51,165 bases of DNA from the NCBI GenBank assembly GCA_003427395.1, contig BFEA01000818.1:462798-513962 (forward strand). The letters are read 5' to 3'. Numbering within the stretch: the first letter of the stretch is position 1; every line of letters begins with the position of its first letter. The translations under genes were made by a program, and so were the position numbers. This DNA is from Chara braunii. Lineage: Eukaryota; Streptophyta; Charophyceae; Charales; Characeae. The notes under the pieces are model-generated. The model was not told where the DNA came from and ran no database searches. It saw only the letters and a program-made list of their open reading frames with translations. Below are positions 31,101-41,829 of the stretch, piece by piece.

Positions 31101-31375
31101 CTCTCGCTGTGGGTGCGGGACCCAGTGATCGGATTAAGTCATTACCTATCTCCGGCCGCGCGGTGCGATTTCGCGAGAAGAAGTATGGACCCCTGCTCAC
31201 AGAAGAAGAAGGCCGAATTGTAGAAGTGAAAGATTTAGGAAATCGGCTGATAATGGATGGGAACTCTTATCCAAAGGAAAGGAACGAAGAATTCGGCGGC
31301 GTGATAACTGTGTCTTTTTCAAGGGCACAGCCCACCTACGCGGAGCAACCCAAACACCACAAGCGAGTAGGTTAG
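28123..31375 (+). pseudogene. Gag-protease polyprotein of a Ty3-like LTR retrotransposon (decayed)
   Basis: Starts at ATG 28123, then shifts frame near 28540 into one frame that can be followed to 31375. That frame has stops at 28568 (TAG), 28994 (TAG), 29627 (TGA) and 29636 (TAA). Order: charged N-terminus; capsid-like Gag with Tyr-Leu-Glu-Lys-Trp-Glu (about 28610) and long helices; an Arg/Asp/Tyr repeat region (29340-29900); a perfect CX2CX4HX4C zinc knuckle (30002-30043); a linker; and an aspartic-protease region. The protease keeps the catalytic Asp (about 30743), but the usual Asp-Ser-Gly reads Asp-Asn-Asp. The downstream Leu-Leu-Leu-Gly motif is at about 30955. Gag packages element RNA and the protease matures it; this copy is dead. 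Confidence 0.82.
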
Positions 31376-31506
31376 AAAGTTAAACCTACTGCGGTACGTC
31401 GAGAGCGATCTGCGCGAGAAGGAATATCTGAAGAGGAGATCGCCAAAGAGATTAAGGAAAGGGAAAAAAAGAGTCACAACGTTTAATAGAGGATAGGATA
31501 GCAGGG

Positions 31507-31776
31507 ATGGATATCGACGATGAGAACTTAACCCCGCAGGAAAGAGAACGAGTATTAAAGGTACTCAAGACTTACGATAAGGCTACAGCTTTCAGCGACG
31601 CGGAACGGGGCCGAATTGACCCTCGTTACGCTAAACGAGCGAGGATTTGCACGATTTCGCACACTCCACAATCGGAGCGGTTTTTAGCAGCGTTCGCTGG
31701 GGGTGTGTTTGTTCTAAAGGATTTTACCGAATTTTTCTCACATTTCCCCCACAAAACCGGCGACGTGCACTCTTAG
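31507..31776 (+). pseudogene. Remnant of the segment preceding reverse transcriptase
   Basis: The first about 56 codons (to about 31675) encode a Leu-Lys-Val-Leu...Ala-Phe-Ser-Asp...Arg-Gly-Arg-Ile-Asp-Pro-Arg-Tyr pattern typical of the stretch between protease and RT in Ty3-like elements. The sequence then departs into unrelated AT-rich DNA, so the RT, RNase H and integrase are missing. Confidence 0.6.
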
Positions 31777-32070
31777 AAACGCAATAATTAAACATTTGTT
31801 TATTATTTTTTTTTTATTAATCGTTAATTAAAAAAAATATATTCCGTCAGAAAATTTTCTCTTTTTAACGTGCACCCATAGACACAAATTTCGATTTTTC
31901 CATCAGGGATTGTGGCCCTACCACCCACCTCTTCTCTTAGATACTGCTGACTAAGGGTTGCATCCCTCCAAAACAACTCTAAATGGGTCCGGTCTGTCGC
32001 CCGAAGGTTCAATTTGAGTTTGCGCAAGTTGAGGGTTCGACGGGGGCGTCGAGAAGAGGTCCGGGCTAGC
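31777..32070. other. AT-rich junction between element remnant and right repeat
   Basis: A/T-rich filler and the 31903-32008 direct repeat. No gene. Confidence 0.5.
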
Positions 32071-33402
32071 TGTCGGGCGGCCACACGCAGTGGGCCACCC
32101 GAAATCAGCGGTTTTGAGTCTTCGACCCGATGACTGGACCGTATTTTGACGGTACTTTTGTTTGACCTGACGGGGAAAATTAGGGGTACCGAGAGCACCC
32201 CTAATTTTGGATGGGCTGACCACTGAGAGTAACCCTCAAATTAACGAGGGGAGTTATTGCTTCTACCACGCTGTGCCCCACCTCTCTTGCGCTTGCTCCG
32301 AGTCTATTCCCGAAGCAGCTAGCCTCGGGATGGGAATACGGGAGTCGGCCTTGGCATGACCGTTTTACTTTACACAATTGGAGTAGGAATGGAGCCTCGA
32401 ATTTCATTAATTTTAATACCAGAATTAAAAATGGGAAAAGGAATTAAGAACAATAGAAGCGAAGAGAAAAACGGGATATTCTTTATTTTATTGAATTTCC
32501 TCGGTATTTAATTTTGATGGAATCACCGTCGTTATTTGTTATTTCCAGTAATAGAATCAAAAATAGGGAAAGGAATCAAAAACAATAAAAGAAGAAGAAA
32601 ACAAAGAAAATTTTGTTATTTAATTGAATTCCATCAGAATTCATTTTTGTTGGAATTATTTTTATTTTCATTATTTTTTATGATAGGATTAAGAAATAAG
32701 GAAAATAATTAAAAATGATTGAAAGGGAAGAAAATTAATGATTATCTAATATTTCATTAAATTCTGTTTAAGTTATTCGTGATGGGTTTAGGGCCGGATT
32801 ATTTATTTACCTTGATTTAACGATCCTCCCTATTCTCCGATAATTGACATCGCTCACGTGACTTACCTGATATATCTGGTTACTAGCCTTGCCGCAATTG
32901 GTGTGTTTCGAGAGAGCGGGGCCGCATGGTCAGTGGGGGTTGGTACTACCTCTGTCCGACAATTGCTTCGATATCACGCTCGGTATTGGCTCGACATCGA
33001 CATGTTTCAGGTTCGGTAATGACTCGGCGTCCGTACGGTACAGCCCACTGCAGTTCGGGACAGTTGCCTCAGATTCGGTGTTGATTCGGCGTTGGCACGA
33101 CACTGCTCGATATGTGTCTCAGATTCGGTTTTAGTTCAATGTCGACATCGGGTTGCCGCGCCGCGTCACTACTACTCTGTGTGATCACTGGTTTGGCGCC
33201 GAGACAAAATTCCGCGGTTTGGTACTTTTCTTTGATACGGTCACTGGTCCGACATTGATGAGACTCACAACAGCCTGTTGCTACTATTTGGTGTTGTACT
33301 ACTCCAACTTGGTGTTGATTAGTGGTACGGATTTGGCTCAACGACGGTCTGGTCACGCTGGTTCAAGTTTGGTACGGTATACTGATTCTAGACAAGTTCG
33401 AC
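32071..33402 (+). repeat. 1332-bp direct repeat, right copy (LTR-like)
   Basis: Partner of 21667-22998, beginning TG. The same aaaattaggggt/acccctaatttt stem-loop lies at about 32176-32209. Similar gg-tacg-ac-rich sequence continues to about 33670 here but not in the left copy. Confidence 0.6.
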
Positions 33403-33808
33403 GACGGTACCACTGCAGATTGACCAATGGTACGACACAGGCAAGGTACTGCGGCAACGTACTATGGCCTGTTCCTTTTCTTTTCAAGCCCGGTAATTGG
33501 TATGATCAGAGACACTGCAACTTGACTTTGTTCATTCCGCTCTACTCTGGCTCGACACTGGCCGTTTGTAGCAGTCCCATGGATTTTTCCCTGGTACGGG
33601 ACCTGCTATACGAATCTACTTGGCATATTTTTGTTGATACAGATCACACTGGGCTTGGTGCCTGACCCATTTTTCCCAATGCAGGCCACACAGACCTGGT
33701 ACCGAGCCTGCTTTAGCCAATGCGGGGTAAACTGGCAGTCTCTTGAGGCCACGGCCTCTTGTACCAGGAGGACATAACGAAGATCAACTGGTTTGGTAGG
33801 ACAGTTAG

Positions 33809-34010
33809 ACGGGGGCAGTCTCTCGCAACATGCAAGGTGTACCCCGCCCACGTCGCTTATACTGATGATGTCAACGGGGAGCAGTGCACAGGCGGTTACA
33901 GGAGATGGAGACGGGGGGCAGTCTCTCGCGGCATGCGAGGTGTACCCCGCCCACGTCGCAGACACTGAGGAAGTCAACGCGGATCTCACGAGCGCAAGGG
34001 GTACGCTGCG
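33809..34010. repeat. 103-bp tandem duplication
   Basis: The words gggggcagtctctcgc (33811 and 33914) start two units, each containing aggtgtaccccgcccacgtcgc. Non-coding. Confidence 0.85.
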
Positions 34011-34156
34011 GCACCTGCGCATTCGGGCGAAACGAAGGAGACGGTGTGAGGAGAAAGGGATTCTGGCAGTGTGCAAGGTGTGCGGGGTGCTAGTTTGACT
34101 AGGAGGAGGACGATTACCGTGAGAAACGGAGATTACCATGGTCACGACTGACTAAG

Positions 34157-35232
34157 AGCCGCCGTTGCTGGCGGTAACGAGACTCATCGGTGAATATCAT
34201 ATCTAACGATCCCGCTGCTGGGGGGGCGACCATCTTCAGTGTGATCATCCCGCTGCAGGCGAGAGCAGCGATCACCATCTTCGGTGTAATCATCCCGCCG
34301 GTGGCGGGGACGGAGCTCATCGGAGAATATCAGATCAGACGATCCTGCCGCAGGCGGGAGCAGGTCGTACAGTTGTATCTTACCAACCAAGTATTCCCCC
34401 TGGTGGTGGGAACAACGGTTTTTGCTGATTCAGGCTAATCAAGTATTCCCACTCCAGGAGGAAATAGGCAGTTTTGCTGAATCAGATCAATTAAGCATTC
34501 CCGCTGCTGCCGGGAACGACCGGTTTTGTTGATACAGACCAATCAAGAATTCCCCCTGCAGGCGGAAACTGGCAGTTTCGCTGATTCGGGCTAATCAAGT
34601 ATTCCCGCTGCTGGCGGGAACAACAACTCTCACTAATCAACTAACTAAGTACTCCCTCCGTTGGCGGGAACAGACAATTTCACTGATCAGCCCGATCAAG
34701 TGCTCCCGCTTTTGGGAGGTGCGGACGGTTCCATAGTTCAGCCAAGCAGGCGAATCCCCGCTGCTGGCGGGATCGGTCAGTTCTGCTGATCTGCAAACAA
34801 TTTTTTTTTATTTTTTTTTTATATATATATTTTACATATATAAGTATATATATTACTTTTCTTGTTGTAGTTGCTGTTCTTCCGGCCTATGTGAATGACT
34901 CAAGAGTTTCTTTCTTTTTTTTGCGATGCTTGGCTCGTTTTGATCTCGAATAGGCACTTCTGAGCTTGAACCAGCGAGCAAACGACCAGGGCCAAACTAA
35001 CCCGCGGAGTGGGTGGGGAGAGAGAGTGAGAGAGGGAGTGCATGGAGAGAGAGAGAGNNNNNNNNNNNNNNNNNNNNNNNNNNNNNNNNNNNNNNNNNNN
35101 NNNNNNNNNNNNNNNNNNNNNNNNNNNNNNNNNNNNNNNNNNNNNNNNNNNNNNNNNNNNNNNNNNNNNNNNNNNNNNNNNNNNNNNNNNNNNNNNNNNN
35201 NNNNNNNNNNNNNNNNNNNNNNNNNNNNNNNN

Positions 35233-35273
<41 letters not shown>

Positions 35274-36834
35274 AACGAACTGGCGAGTGTTCTGAATGAC
35301 AGAGTGATGCCACATCTTCTAATTAGTGACGCGCTTGAATGGATTAACAGGATTACCATTGTCCCTACCTACCACCCCGCGAGACTTCGGCAAGGGAAAC
35401 GGGCTTGGAAAAATCAGCGGGAAAAGAAATTTGCGGAACTAAGTTTTAGCTCGACCGGGTGAAAGGCTGAGCAGCAAAAGAGCTCGGTCACAATCAGGGG
35501 CTAGATGCCTTCGCCTTCGGAAACAAGAGAAGAAGGTCACGAGAGAACTAAAAAAAAGAAAAACAGAGTGATGCACGTGGCTGCACGTGGTGTCCACATT
35601 CGTGCGCCTCAAGAAGAACACGTCCTACAGCAGAGCCAGCGGGATGATAGAAAAGCCAATAAGTATGTGTGAAGACGGGATCTGGAGACTCCTATCTGGA
35701 AGCCTGTAAGTGACTAATTCCTGGTCCGATTACGGCGGTCTGATGATTGTTCACGAACGGGGAAACCAGAACACGAACCCAAGGAAGGATAATTTAGCAA
35801 AAATTATGGAACTGCCCTTCTCGCTGCTTCAAATTTGGGAGGTGCCCTGGGCAAGGTTCCTCACAAGAAGCAAACCAACGAGCTGTAAGATAATGGTGGG
35901 TTAATGAACCTGACCGCGACTGAAAGTGAGATTGTTTCAGTCTCTGAAGGATGAAAGGAGGAAGGGGTTATGAGGAGAAACCTGTCCGGTCAAGGTAATA
36001 GGGAGAGGGGTGAAGGGTGATCGAAGTGTCTCTCGTCTGCCAGGAAAAATATGTTCCAATGCACCAGATGAACCTGCCCATGGGCAAGGACCAGGTACAT
36101 CCGAAATTATATCCAAATCCAGCAGATTAGAATTGGTCACAAAATCTTACCTAAACACAGTCTCAGCAAGCTCCTACCAAAAGTAGACTAGGAGAGGTTC
36201 CTCAAACCGGGTCCGCGGTAGCTGCAAGATTGAAGATTTGCAAGTCTCAAGTGTTCAAATTTAGAGTCGGAAACTGGCAGGACTCAACTATTGCTGGGGC
36301 TGAAAGCCATTAGGAAGTCTGCACTCAGCACATAGATGGCGATAAGCTCAGTGAAGGGAAGACTCAGACTAATCAGACTGAAACTACGCCCAACAGATTC
36401 CCAGCAGCAAACGAGGAGGACTCAAACTGAGCAGAGAACAGTCGTGCTCTGCAGACAACAGAAAACAGTTCCAACAGATAAGAGACTCAGAACCAGAGAG
36501 GTGTTGCATCCACAGATCACGGTCTCGAGCACGCAGCGAGAGGCAGTGGACTTAGAATCCATGATTGAGTCTTTCTCTCCCCTATGCCCCTACCTACGCA
36601 GTGGGATCAGCAGGGCCTTCATATTTGATTGAATCTTATTGCTTTTTTTTCCTCCTGTTCAGCATACGGTAAATAGCCTTTGAGCCCAATCTTCGAATAG
36701 GGCCGTGACAGGCAGCACAAACGCAAATAGCTGCAGGCCGCTGAGGACCTCGGAAGCGGGCGCAGCGAGTGACAGGCGCCGTAGCCCTTGGCTTCAGCGG
36801 ACTGTAGGCGACCCCTCCCCAGGTTTTCCTCACA
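34157..36834 (+). mobile_element. LTR of the tRNA-Asp-primed element, right copy (inverted)
   Basis: Reverse-complement counterpart of 23291-25831, with the hairpin array at 34165-34790 and the same internal order, ending cctcaca at 36834. No primer-binding site follows; instead a tRNA-derived sequence starts at once. A gap of 175 N interrupts the (GA)n tract. Confidence 0.7.
35058..35232. other. Assembly gap of 175 N
   Basis: Lies inside the (GA)n microsatellite of the LTR. The left copy has 74 bp of repeat here, so the true gap may be shorter than shown. Confidence 0.98.
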
Positions 36835-36836
36835 CC

Positions 36837-36893
36837 GCAACCTCATGCCACAATGCGCATTTCCAACCGGTGCTCTAACCAATGAGCCACATT
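36837..36893 (-). repeat. tRNA-derived SINE head
   Basis: Minus strand: tggctcattggttagagc (box A, D arm), caccggttggaaatgcgcat, then atgaggttgcgg, where box B should continue but is cut by the LTR end at 36834. Homologous to 21605-21662, which keeps box B. Both tRNA fragments abut the ends of large repeats. Confidence 0.6.
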
Positions 36894-36954
36894 AACTGGA
36901 CCCATACGAACATCAGCAGACTCTTTTTTTATTATTATTTTTTAACCGGGCCCA

Positions 36955-37230
36955 GTGCCCAAGGCCCTTTTTTATTTTTTTATTTATTTATTTTTTTAAA
37001 GAAAACCCGCCTCCACCGGTATTAGTGCTGCTGATAAGAGCAGACACCTCTAACACCAGGGGGGGACTCCATCTATTGGTGGGGAGCATGACCTGCTGGA
37101 AAACGGGTCCAGCGTCCCATATACAGAAAGTAAGAATGTCTGAGAATCCTGAGAACTTGTGTCAGCGGGGTGAGCCACTATTGATTGCCCTGCAACCCTG
37201 GGGGTTGACTGAGCTGTCCTATATAGTATC
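36955..37230 (-). mobile_element. SINE-family copy
   Basis: T-rich tail at 36968-36999, then gctgataagagcagacac (37029), the core (37069-37120) and the 5' segment gttgactgag (about 37204). Same layout as the reference copy at 13396-13671. Confidence 0.75.
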
Positions 37231-37459
37231 CTCTTCACCCTCATAAAATGGCGCCAGGTAAACCAGTTAGGGCTTCCCTGAACAATTTGAAAGTCTTTGT
37301 GGATTGGGCCTCTTCACCATGCTGATTGGCGCCAGATCTTACACTCTAAACTAGCCCTTCTTTTGTTGGGGAAACATGCCCAGTTTCTGAGCCCAAGGCT
37401 GATATTACCAATAAGAAGATTGAGGCCGGGGTCCTCACAGTCTGCCCGGAGTAACCGAA

Positions 37460-37497
37460 CCGAACTTGCTGAGAACCGGGCTCAGCGTCCCTCATAT
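37460..37497 (-). repeat. SINE hairpin core remnant
   Basis: The word gctgagaaccgggctcagcg followed by tccc: the core with compensating changes that keep the stem (gctgag/ctcagc instead of gctgga/tccagc). Confidence 0.45.
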
Positions 37498-37566
37498 GGT
37501 GATGATAATGATCATGATGACGATAATGATACTACTGATGATGATGCTAATGATAATGAAGATTAG
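37498..37566. repeat. Imperfect (GAT)n/(GATAAT)n microsatellite
   Basis: Trinucleotide-like gatgat/gataat units over about 68 bp. Confidence 0.85.
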
Positions 37567-37743
37567 TGTATATGAAAAAGAAAGGAGACTATGCTATATC
37601 AGCAATTCTGACCTCCTAATCCTAGAACAACTCCTAGCCCTCCCTGTACCAGGACATTGCAACTCAGAGACAGTACCAACCTAACCAACGTCTACAGTGG
37701 GACAGCCACTACAGATAGAGCAGGCTGGCAGTTCATTTTTTCA

Positions 37744-37985
37744 AGCTTTATTCTCGTAGTCCTGTTCAGTCAATCCCCTGTAGCTCAGGGTAATCAATGC
37801 TGGCAAGGATCTTTGATATGGTCTTTTCTGAGATACACTGTTGACAATCTGTCTTTGGGACGTTGGACCCGTTTTCCAGCAGGTGATGCTCCCCACCAAT
37901 AGATGGAGCCTCTCCCCGGGAGGTAGCGGTGTCTGCTCTTATCAGCACCACTATCACCAGTGGGGGTGTTTTTTTTTTTTTTTTA
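37744..37985 (+). mobile_element. SINE-family copy with the best box A
   Basis: Plus orientation: tcagtcaatcccctg, a tRNA-like tgtagctcagggtaatc (box A, about 37780), the core (37858-37910), then gtctgctcttatcagcac. It ends in a T run followed by an A-rich stretch (37969-38005). The box A is the clearest sign that the family derives from a tRNA. Confidence 0.75.
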
Positions 37986-38005
37986 AAGAAGAAAAAAAAT
38001 AAAAT

Positions 38006-39130
38006 AATATAGAAATAGGATTTCCTAACAAACCCACCGATTAATAAGAAGGAGAAACGTGAGATACACATCCCTCCCCGTCCCTCGTTCCTCTCGAAAT
38101 CCCTAGCCCCGCCCCCCCCCCCCCCTCCCCCCCCCCTTCTTTCCCACCTACCCCTCCTCCCTCTTCAGACCCTGCCCCCTCCCGACACCCTTCCCTCCTC
38201 CACCTCCTCTCGTCACTCCACTTCATCCCTCTTCCTTCCCAGAAGAGGAGAGCGGAACCTAAGAAAGCCAGGCGGAGTAAGGAATGGACGGATAAAAAGA
38301 GACAGAGAAGGAGAAGAGGAAGAAGGTAGAGGAGAATAAGGGAATGAGGCTGCCGGGAAGGAAGGAGGGGAGAAGAACTTCAATGCTAAAACAGGGTGTA
38401 AAGAAAGGTGGAAAGAGGGTGGAGGAGTCATTTCCCCTCGTATTGTCACCCTCCCATCCTCAAAACTCATGTCCATCTGTGATGTCGACTTCAACGTCAA
38501 ATGATGAAATGGAAGGATGATGACAACCGTTGACTATAATGGTAGATGCTGCTGTCCGAACGGTGATGAAACTTGATGATTCTTGATGATGCTTGGAGTA
38601 TAGGAGAGCACGCCCCACCAACATCAATGACTATGCACCACGTCATACTCTATTTCGCGTGAAGAATAGTGTCTACAATTATCCCGCCAAATCCCAACCC
38701 TCCTCCCTTACTAAGCGAGATATACAACACTTTCCACTTCATGAAGACCCACTCCCATGATGAAGCAGCTCTCCCCCTCCTCTAGCACGCCAGCCTGTGG
38801 CGTGGCTGAGTACGGCACAAAGCAAAATACCTATCCCTGTCATCGAATCCCCATTCGCCAGCCACCGAGCAACGTGTCAGCACTTGCACCCGCATGCCAA
38901 CGTGTCAGCGCGCCCGTGCTCACACCTGAGCGCTGACGTGTCAGCTCGCCTGCTAGTGTCCCGTCACCCAGCCGCCTGCGCCCACACACGCCACCCGTAC
39001 TGGTGCCTTCCTCGGTCATACACGCTCGGCCAGCACCCTCCCCATGCGTAGGCGCTCGGCCAGCGCTCACGCCTAGGCACCATCCTGGCCCCCAGAGTTC
39101 CTACTCCCCCGCAGACTCTGCTCAATGCCG
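38006..39130. other. No gene recognised; C-rich and GC-rich DNA
   Basis: Homopolymer-rich C tracts (38105-38140), a purine-rich stretch (38280-38440) and no domain-bearing ORF. Three acgtgtcagc words lie at 38872, 38900 and 38936, and two cgctcggccagc words at about 39024 and 39053. Confidence 0.4.
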
Positions 39131-39160
39131 ATGAGATTTTTCTTTATTGAATTTACGTAA

Positions 39161-39301
39161 GCGACGCTGGACCCGGTTTCCAGCGGGTGACACTCCCCAC
39201 CAATAGACTGGACTCACTGGAGCCTTTGCGAGGTGATAAGGAATGAATGCTCTCATCACCATCCCTAATCNCCCTCGCAAATGTCAAAAAAAAAAAAAAA
39301 A
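39161..39301 (+). mobile_element. SINE-family copy, 3' part
   Basis: Core 39163-39211 (gacgctggacccggtttcca), a spacer with one N, and a poly(A) tail 39286-39301. The tail abuts the LINE 3 fragment. Confidence 0.7.
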
Positions 39302-39302
39302 G

Positions 39303-40594
39303 GATGAAAACACAGAACGGAGGTCCAATCAGCCATATGAATGGAAATCAGGGAAGCGACCCGGAAGCCAATTCCCATATGGGGAATACACAGTCAAGGA
39401 GGGATATAGAGTCACACGTACCCCTTCCCCGACTACCAAAGTAGTCAAGACCAGATGGGAAAGAGACTCCCCGCTGATCGGACAGGATCTTAGCCACCTG
39501 TCATGGGCCCGATACTCAAAGATCATGCCAACGGCCCACCGGGCACTCCAATGGCAGATCCTCCACAGATGCCTCCCCACCCCTGACTGGATCGTTTCCC
39601 GCACAAACCCAGAGCAGCAAGGCATCCCCACTGCAATCTGCTCCCACGGCGGGAAGTCAACCCTGGAGCATTGCCTGTTGGCCTGTCCGATGGTGGCGCA
39701 ACTGTGGAGATGGTGGGACTCCCAGTGGCACTACCTGGTCGGCGAACACCTCCCACGGAACTTACCGCTCATTCTCCTGGGCGAGCACACTCCTCGGTCT
39801 CAGCAATGGGATGGCTTTGCAGCACGCCTCTTCTCATACATTAGGCTTATGATGCTAATGCTCACCTGGAGAATGCGATGCTCCCATGAAAGAGACAGGT
39901 GCTTCTTCTTCTGGGGAGTTTGTTGAGGGGGAGCTGTCAGAGCGACACCACTTGGTTTCAGGGTTTGGTTGCGCTGCCCTGTAACTCAAGCTGTACGAGG
40001 GTAGGCGTGGAGGGATTTTTGAGGAGCTGTTTGAAGGTGAGATAGGATATTGGGTGGGGTGCCAAATAACCTTGTGGTGGTTTGGTTTATGGCTGAATGG
40101 TTCACTGTGAATTCCTAATTGTTCTAGCTATTTGAGTTAGGTCGGAAATTGACTCATGGTTTAAAAAAGAATGTTTTGATTGTTCTCAGAACTCATATGT
40201 GACGGTGGGCCCAGTTCCCAGCGTGCTCCTCCCCACGAATAGATTGGAGCTTTGAAAAAAAAGGAAAAAAAGATATTCCCTGCCTAAAAAAAATAAAAAG
40301 AAGTGACAGGTGCTTCTTCGGCTTCCTACAAGCAAGGGAGGTAGCCATCACAGAAATCACTAACCGTACACAAACAGCCTGGAAGCAGCTCAAAAATGAA
40401 ATCCGGGAGCCAAAGGACTAGACAGCAGTGTCTGGACCTGTTCGTGGCAATATGGCTGGACAAGAACAGGGCATCAGCTACACTGTATGCCCAGAACAAC
40501 CTGGTCTGGCACAGGTGGGTAACTGCGGAACCGTCATGGGAGGGACGGCCCTTGTCACACTTCAGGGTCCCAAACTACGGCGCGGTCGTGGTTT
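39303..40594 (+). pseudogene. L1-like LINE 3' part (LINE 3), split by a SINE
   Basis: Residues encoded from about 39345 to 39908 show the post-RT layout: Tyr-Thr-Val-Lys-Glu-Gly-Tyr-Arg, then Leu-Gln-Trp-Gln-Ile-Leu-His-Arg-Cys-Leu-Pro-Thr, then Cys...His-Gly-Gly-Lys...Glu-His-Cys-Leu-Leu-Ala-Cys-Pro, the zinc-binding RVT tail. The frame is interrupted by the insertion at 39909-40304 and resumes at 40305. A TAG follows at about 40420. It is a close relative of LINE 2 in layout. Confidence 0.75.
39909..40304 (+). mobile_element. SINE of 396 bp with perfect 15-bp target duplication
   Basis: The word gacaggtgcttcttc occurs at 39894-39908 and 40305-40319, directly on both sides. The insert has a different 5' body from the reference SINE but ends with the same hairpin core (40201-40253) and an A-rich tail (about 40254-40304). 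Removing it rejoins the LINE 3 frame. Confidence 0.88.
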
Positions 40595-40900
40595 GAGTAT
40601 CTAAATGCATTTCAAACTGCAGTTTTTAATTCCAGTCCCGTGGGCAGTCGAAACTCCGCTTTGCAGAAAAGTGGCACCACGAAGTTTGGAACTGCAGTTC
40701 AATCAGGCAGGTGGCCATTTTTTTTTTTCCGGTCGCCTGCCGTGTTTTTTTTTTTTTTTTTTCCCGGTCGCGCGCCACGCCGCGGCTGGGCAAAAAAAAA
40801 AAAAAGAAGGCCCATGGTTGGGCCACGGCCGAGATGTCTCGGCCACACCCCAGATTGGTCAGGGCCGAGATTAACCTCCTGACACTGCAGGTATTTGAAC
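40595..40900. other. Homopolymer-rich, inverted-repeat-rich spacer
   Basis: Two T runs (40719-40728 and 40745-40762) and an A run (40793-40805) enclose repeated ggtcgc-cgcc text. Short inverted words (ggccgagat) follow at 40828-40872. No gene. Confidence 0.4.
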
Positions 40901-41310
40901 ATGGGACCCTTTGCTGAGGGGGGGCATAGACGACAGCACGTTCACACAAAATGAAGGCGGTCACAAAGTAACAACACAGCATAACAGAAACCCGCTTCGG
41001 GGGATGTATAATAGGAAGCAGTAGCATCATAGGGATCCCATCCCTTCGCTGCCCCACCTTCAATCCGGCAACCCCAAGAACCACCAGTCGGCCCAACAAA
41101 CAAGATGGCGGCATCCGTCGTCAGCAGGCGCTGACATCGAATGCGGAAAACGAGTCCGCTCTGAAAGAGGAAGAAAGACTAAAATTAACTGCCTATATAC
41201 TACACCATGAACTAACAAAACGCGGAGGTCTATTTTTTACTCTTATCTCTCGGGCGCTTTTTTGAAACCAGGATTGGAGTTCAAATCTGTATATGAGCCG
41301 GTGTATTGAA
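40901..41310. other. No recognisable feature
   Basis: No ORF with a domain and no strong repeat seen. Confidence 0.4.
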
Positions 41311-41316
41311 GTTGTG

Positions 41317-41565
41317 CCGGAGGGTGACAGTCCTGAGGCCTGTATTTTCTGTCCTGTAGCTCTGCGGTCTTCGGTTTGAGCTGGTACTTACACCTTTTTG
41401 ACGGCCGGAAGGTTTCAGTCCCGAGGCCTATGAGATCTTTCTTAGGTTTGTAGTCTCCGGTTCGAATACCTCTGAGTGACATTTTTTTCTGTTGGCCGGA
41501 AGGTTCCAGTCCTGAGGCCCATGAGATACTTTCCCAGGTCTGTAGTCTTCGGTTCGAAGTAGCGT
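41317..41565 (+). repeat. Three tandem tRNA-B-box-like units
   Basis: Three diverged units of about 80-90 bp each contain gccgga-ggtt/gaca-cagtcc-gaggcc, then tgtagtct-cggttcgaa (box B consensus ggttcgaa in units 2 and 3). They may be a tandemly repeated tRNA-derived element. No box A at the right distance and no tRNA fold. Confidence 0.5.
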
Positions 41566-41598
41566 TGGGGAGAAGTTATATCCATGTGTGTCGTTTTC

Positions 41599-41672
41599 CT
41601 TCTCTCTCTCTCTCTCCTTCTTCTATTTCTCTTCCTCTTCCTCTTCTACTTCTTCTTCTTCTTCGTTTGCCG
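41599..41672. repeat. (CT)n/(CTT)n microsatellite
   Basis: Pyrimidine-only tract of mixed CT, CTTC and CTT units. Confidence 0.9.
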
Positions 41673-41829
41673 TGGTGTGTAATTGGTGTGATCTCTCCAT
41701 TTAAATATTGATTGTATACGTAAGGTCTACTGTGCCTTTAATGGTACAAATACTTGACACTCTATTTCACGAAGTAATCGTCATAGCAATTATACTATTG
41801 GTTGTGTGGCTTCGTATCTGCTCAGTAAG

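Noticed and set aside
28123-31375. Stop codons as programmed readthrough between Gag parts
   Set aside because: There are four stops plus a frameshift, two of them in a repeat where the neighbouring unit has a sense codon; decay explains this better.
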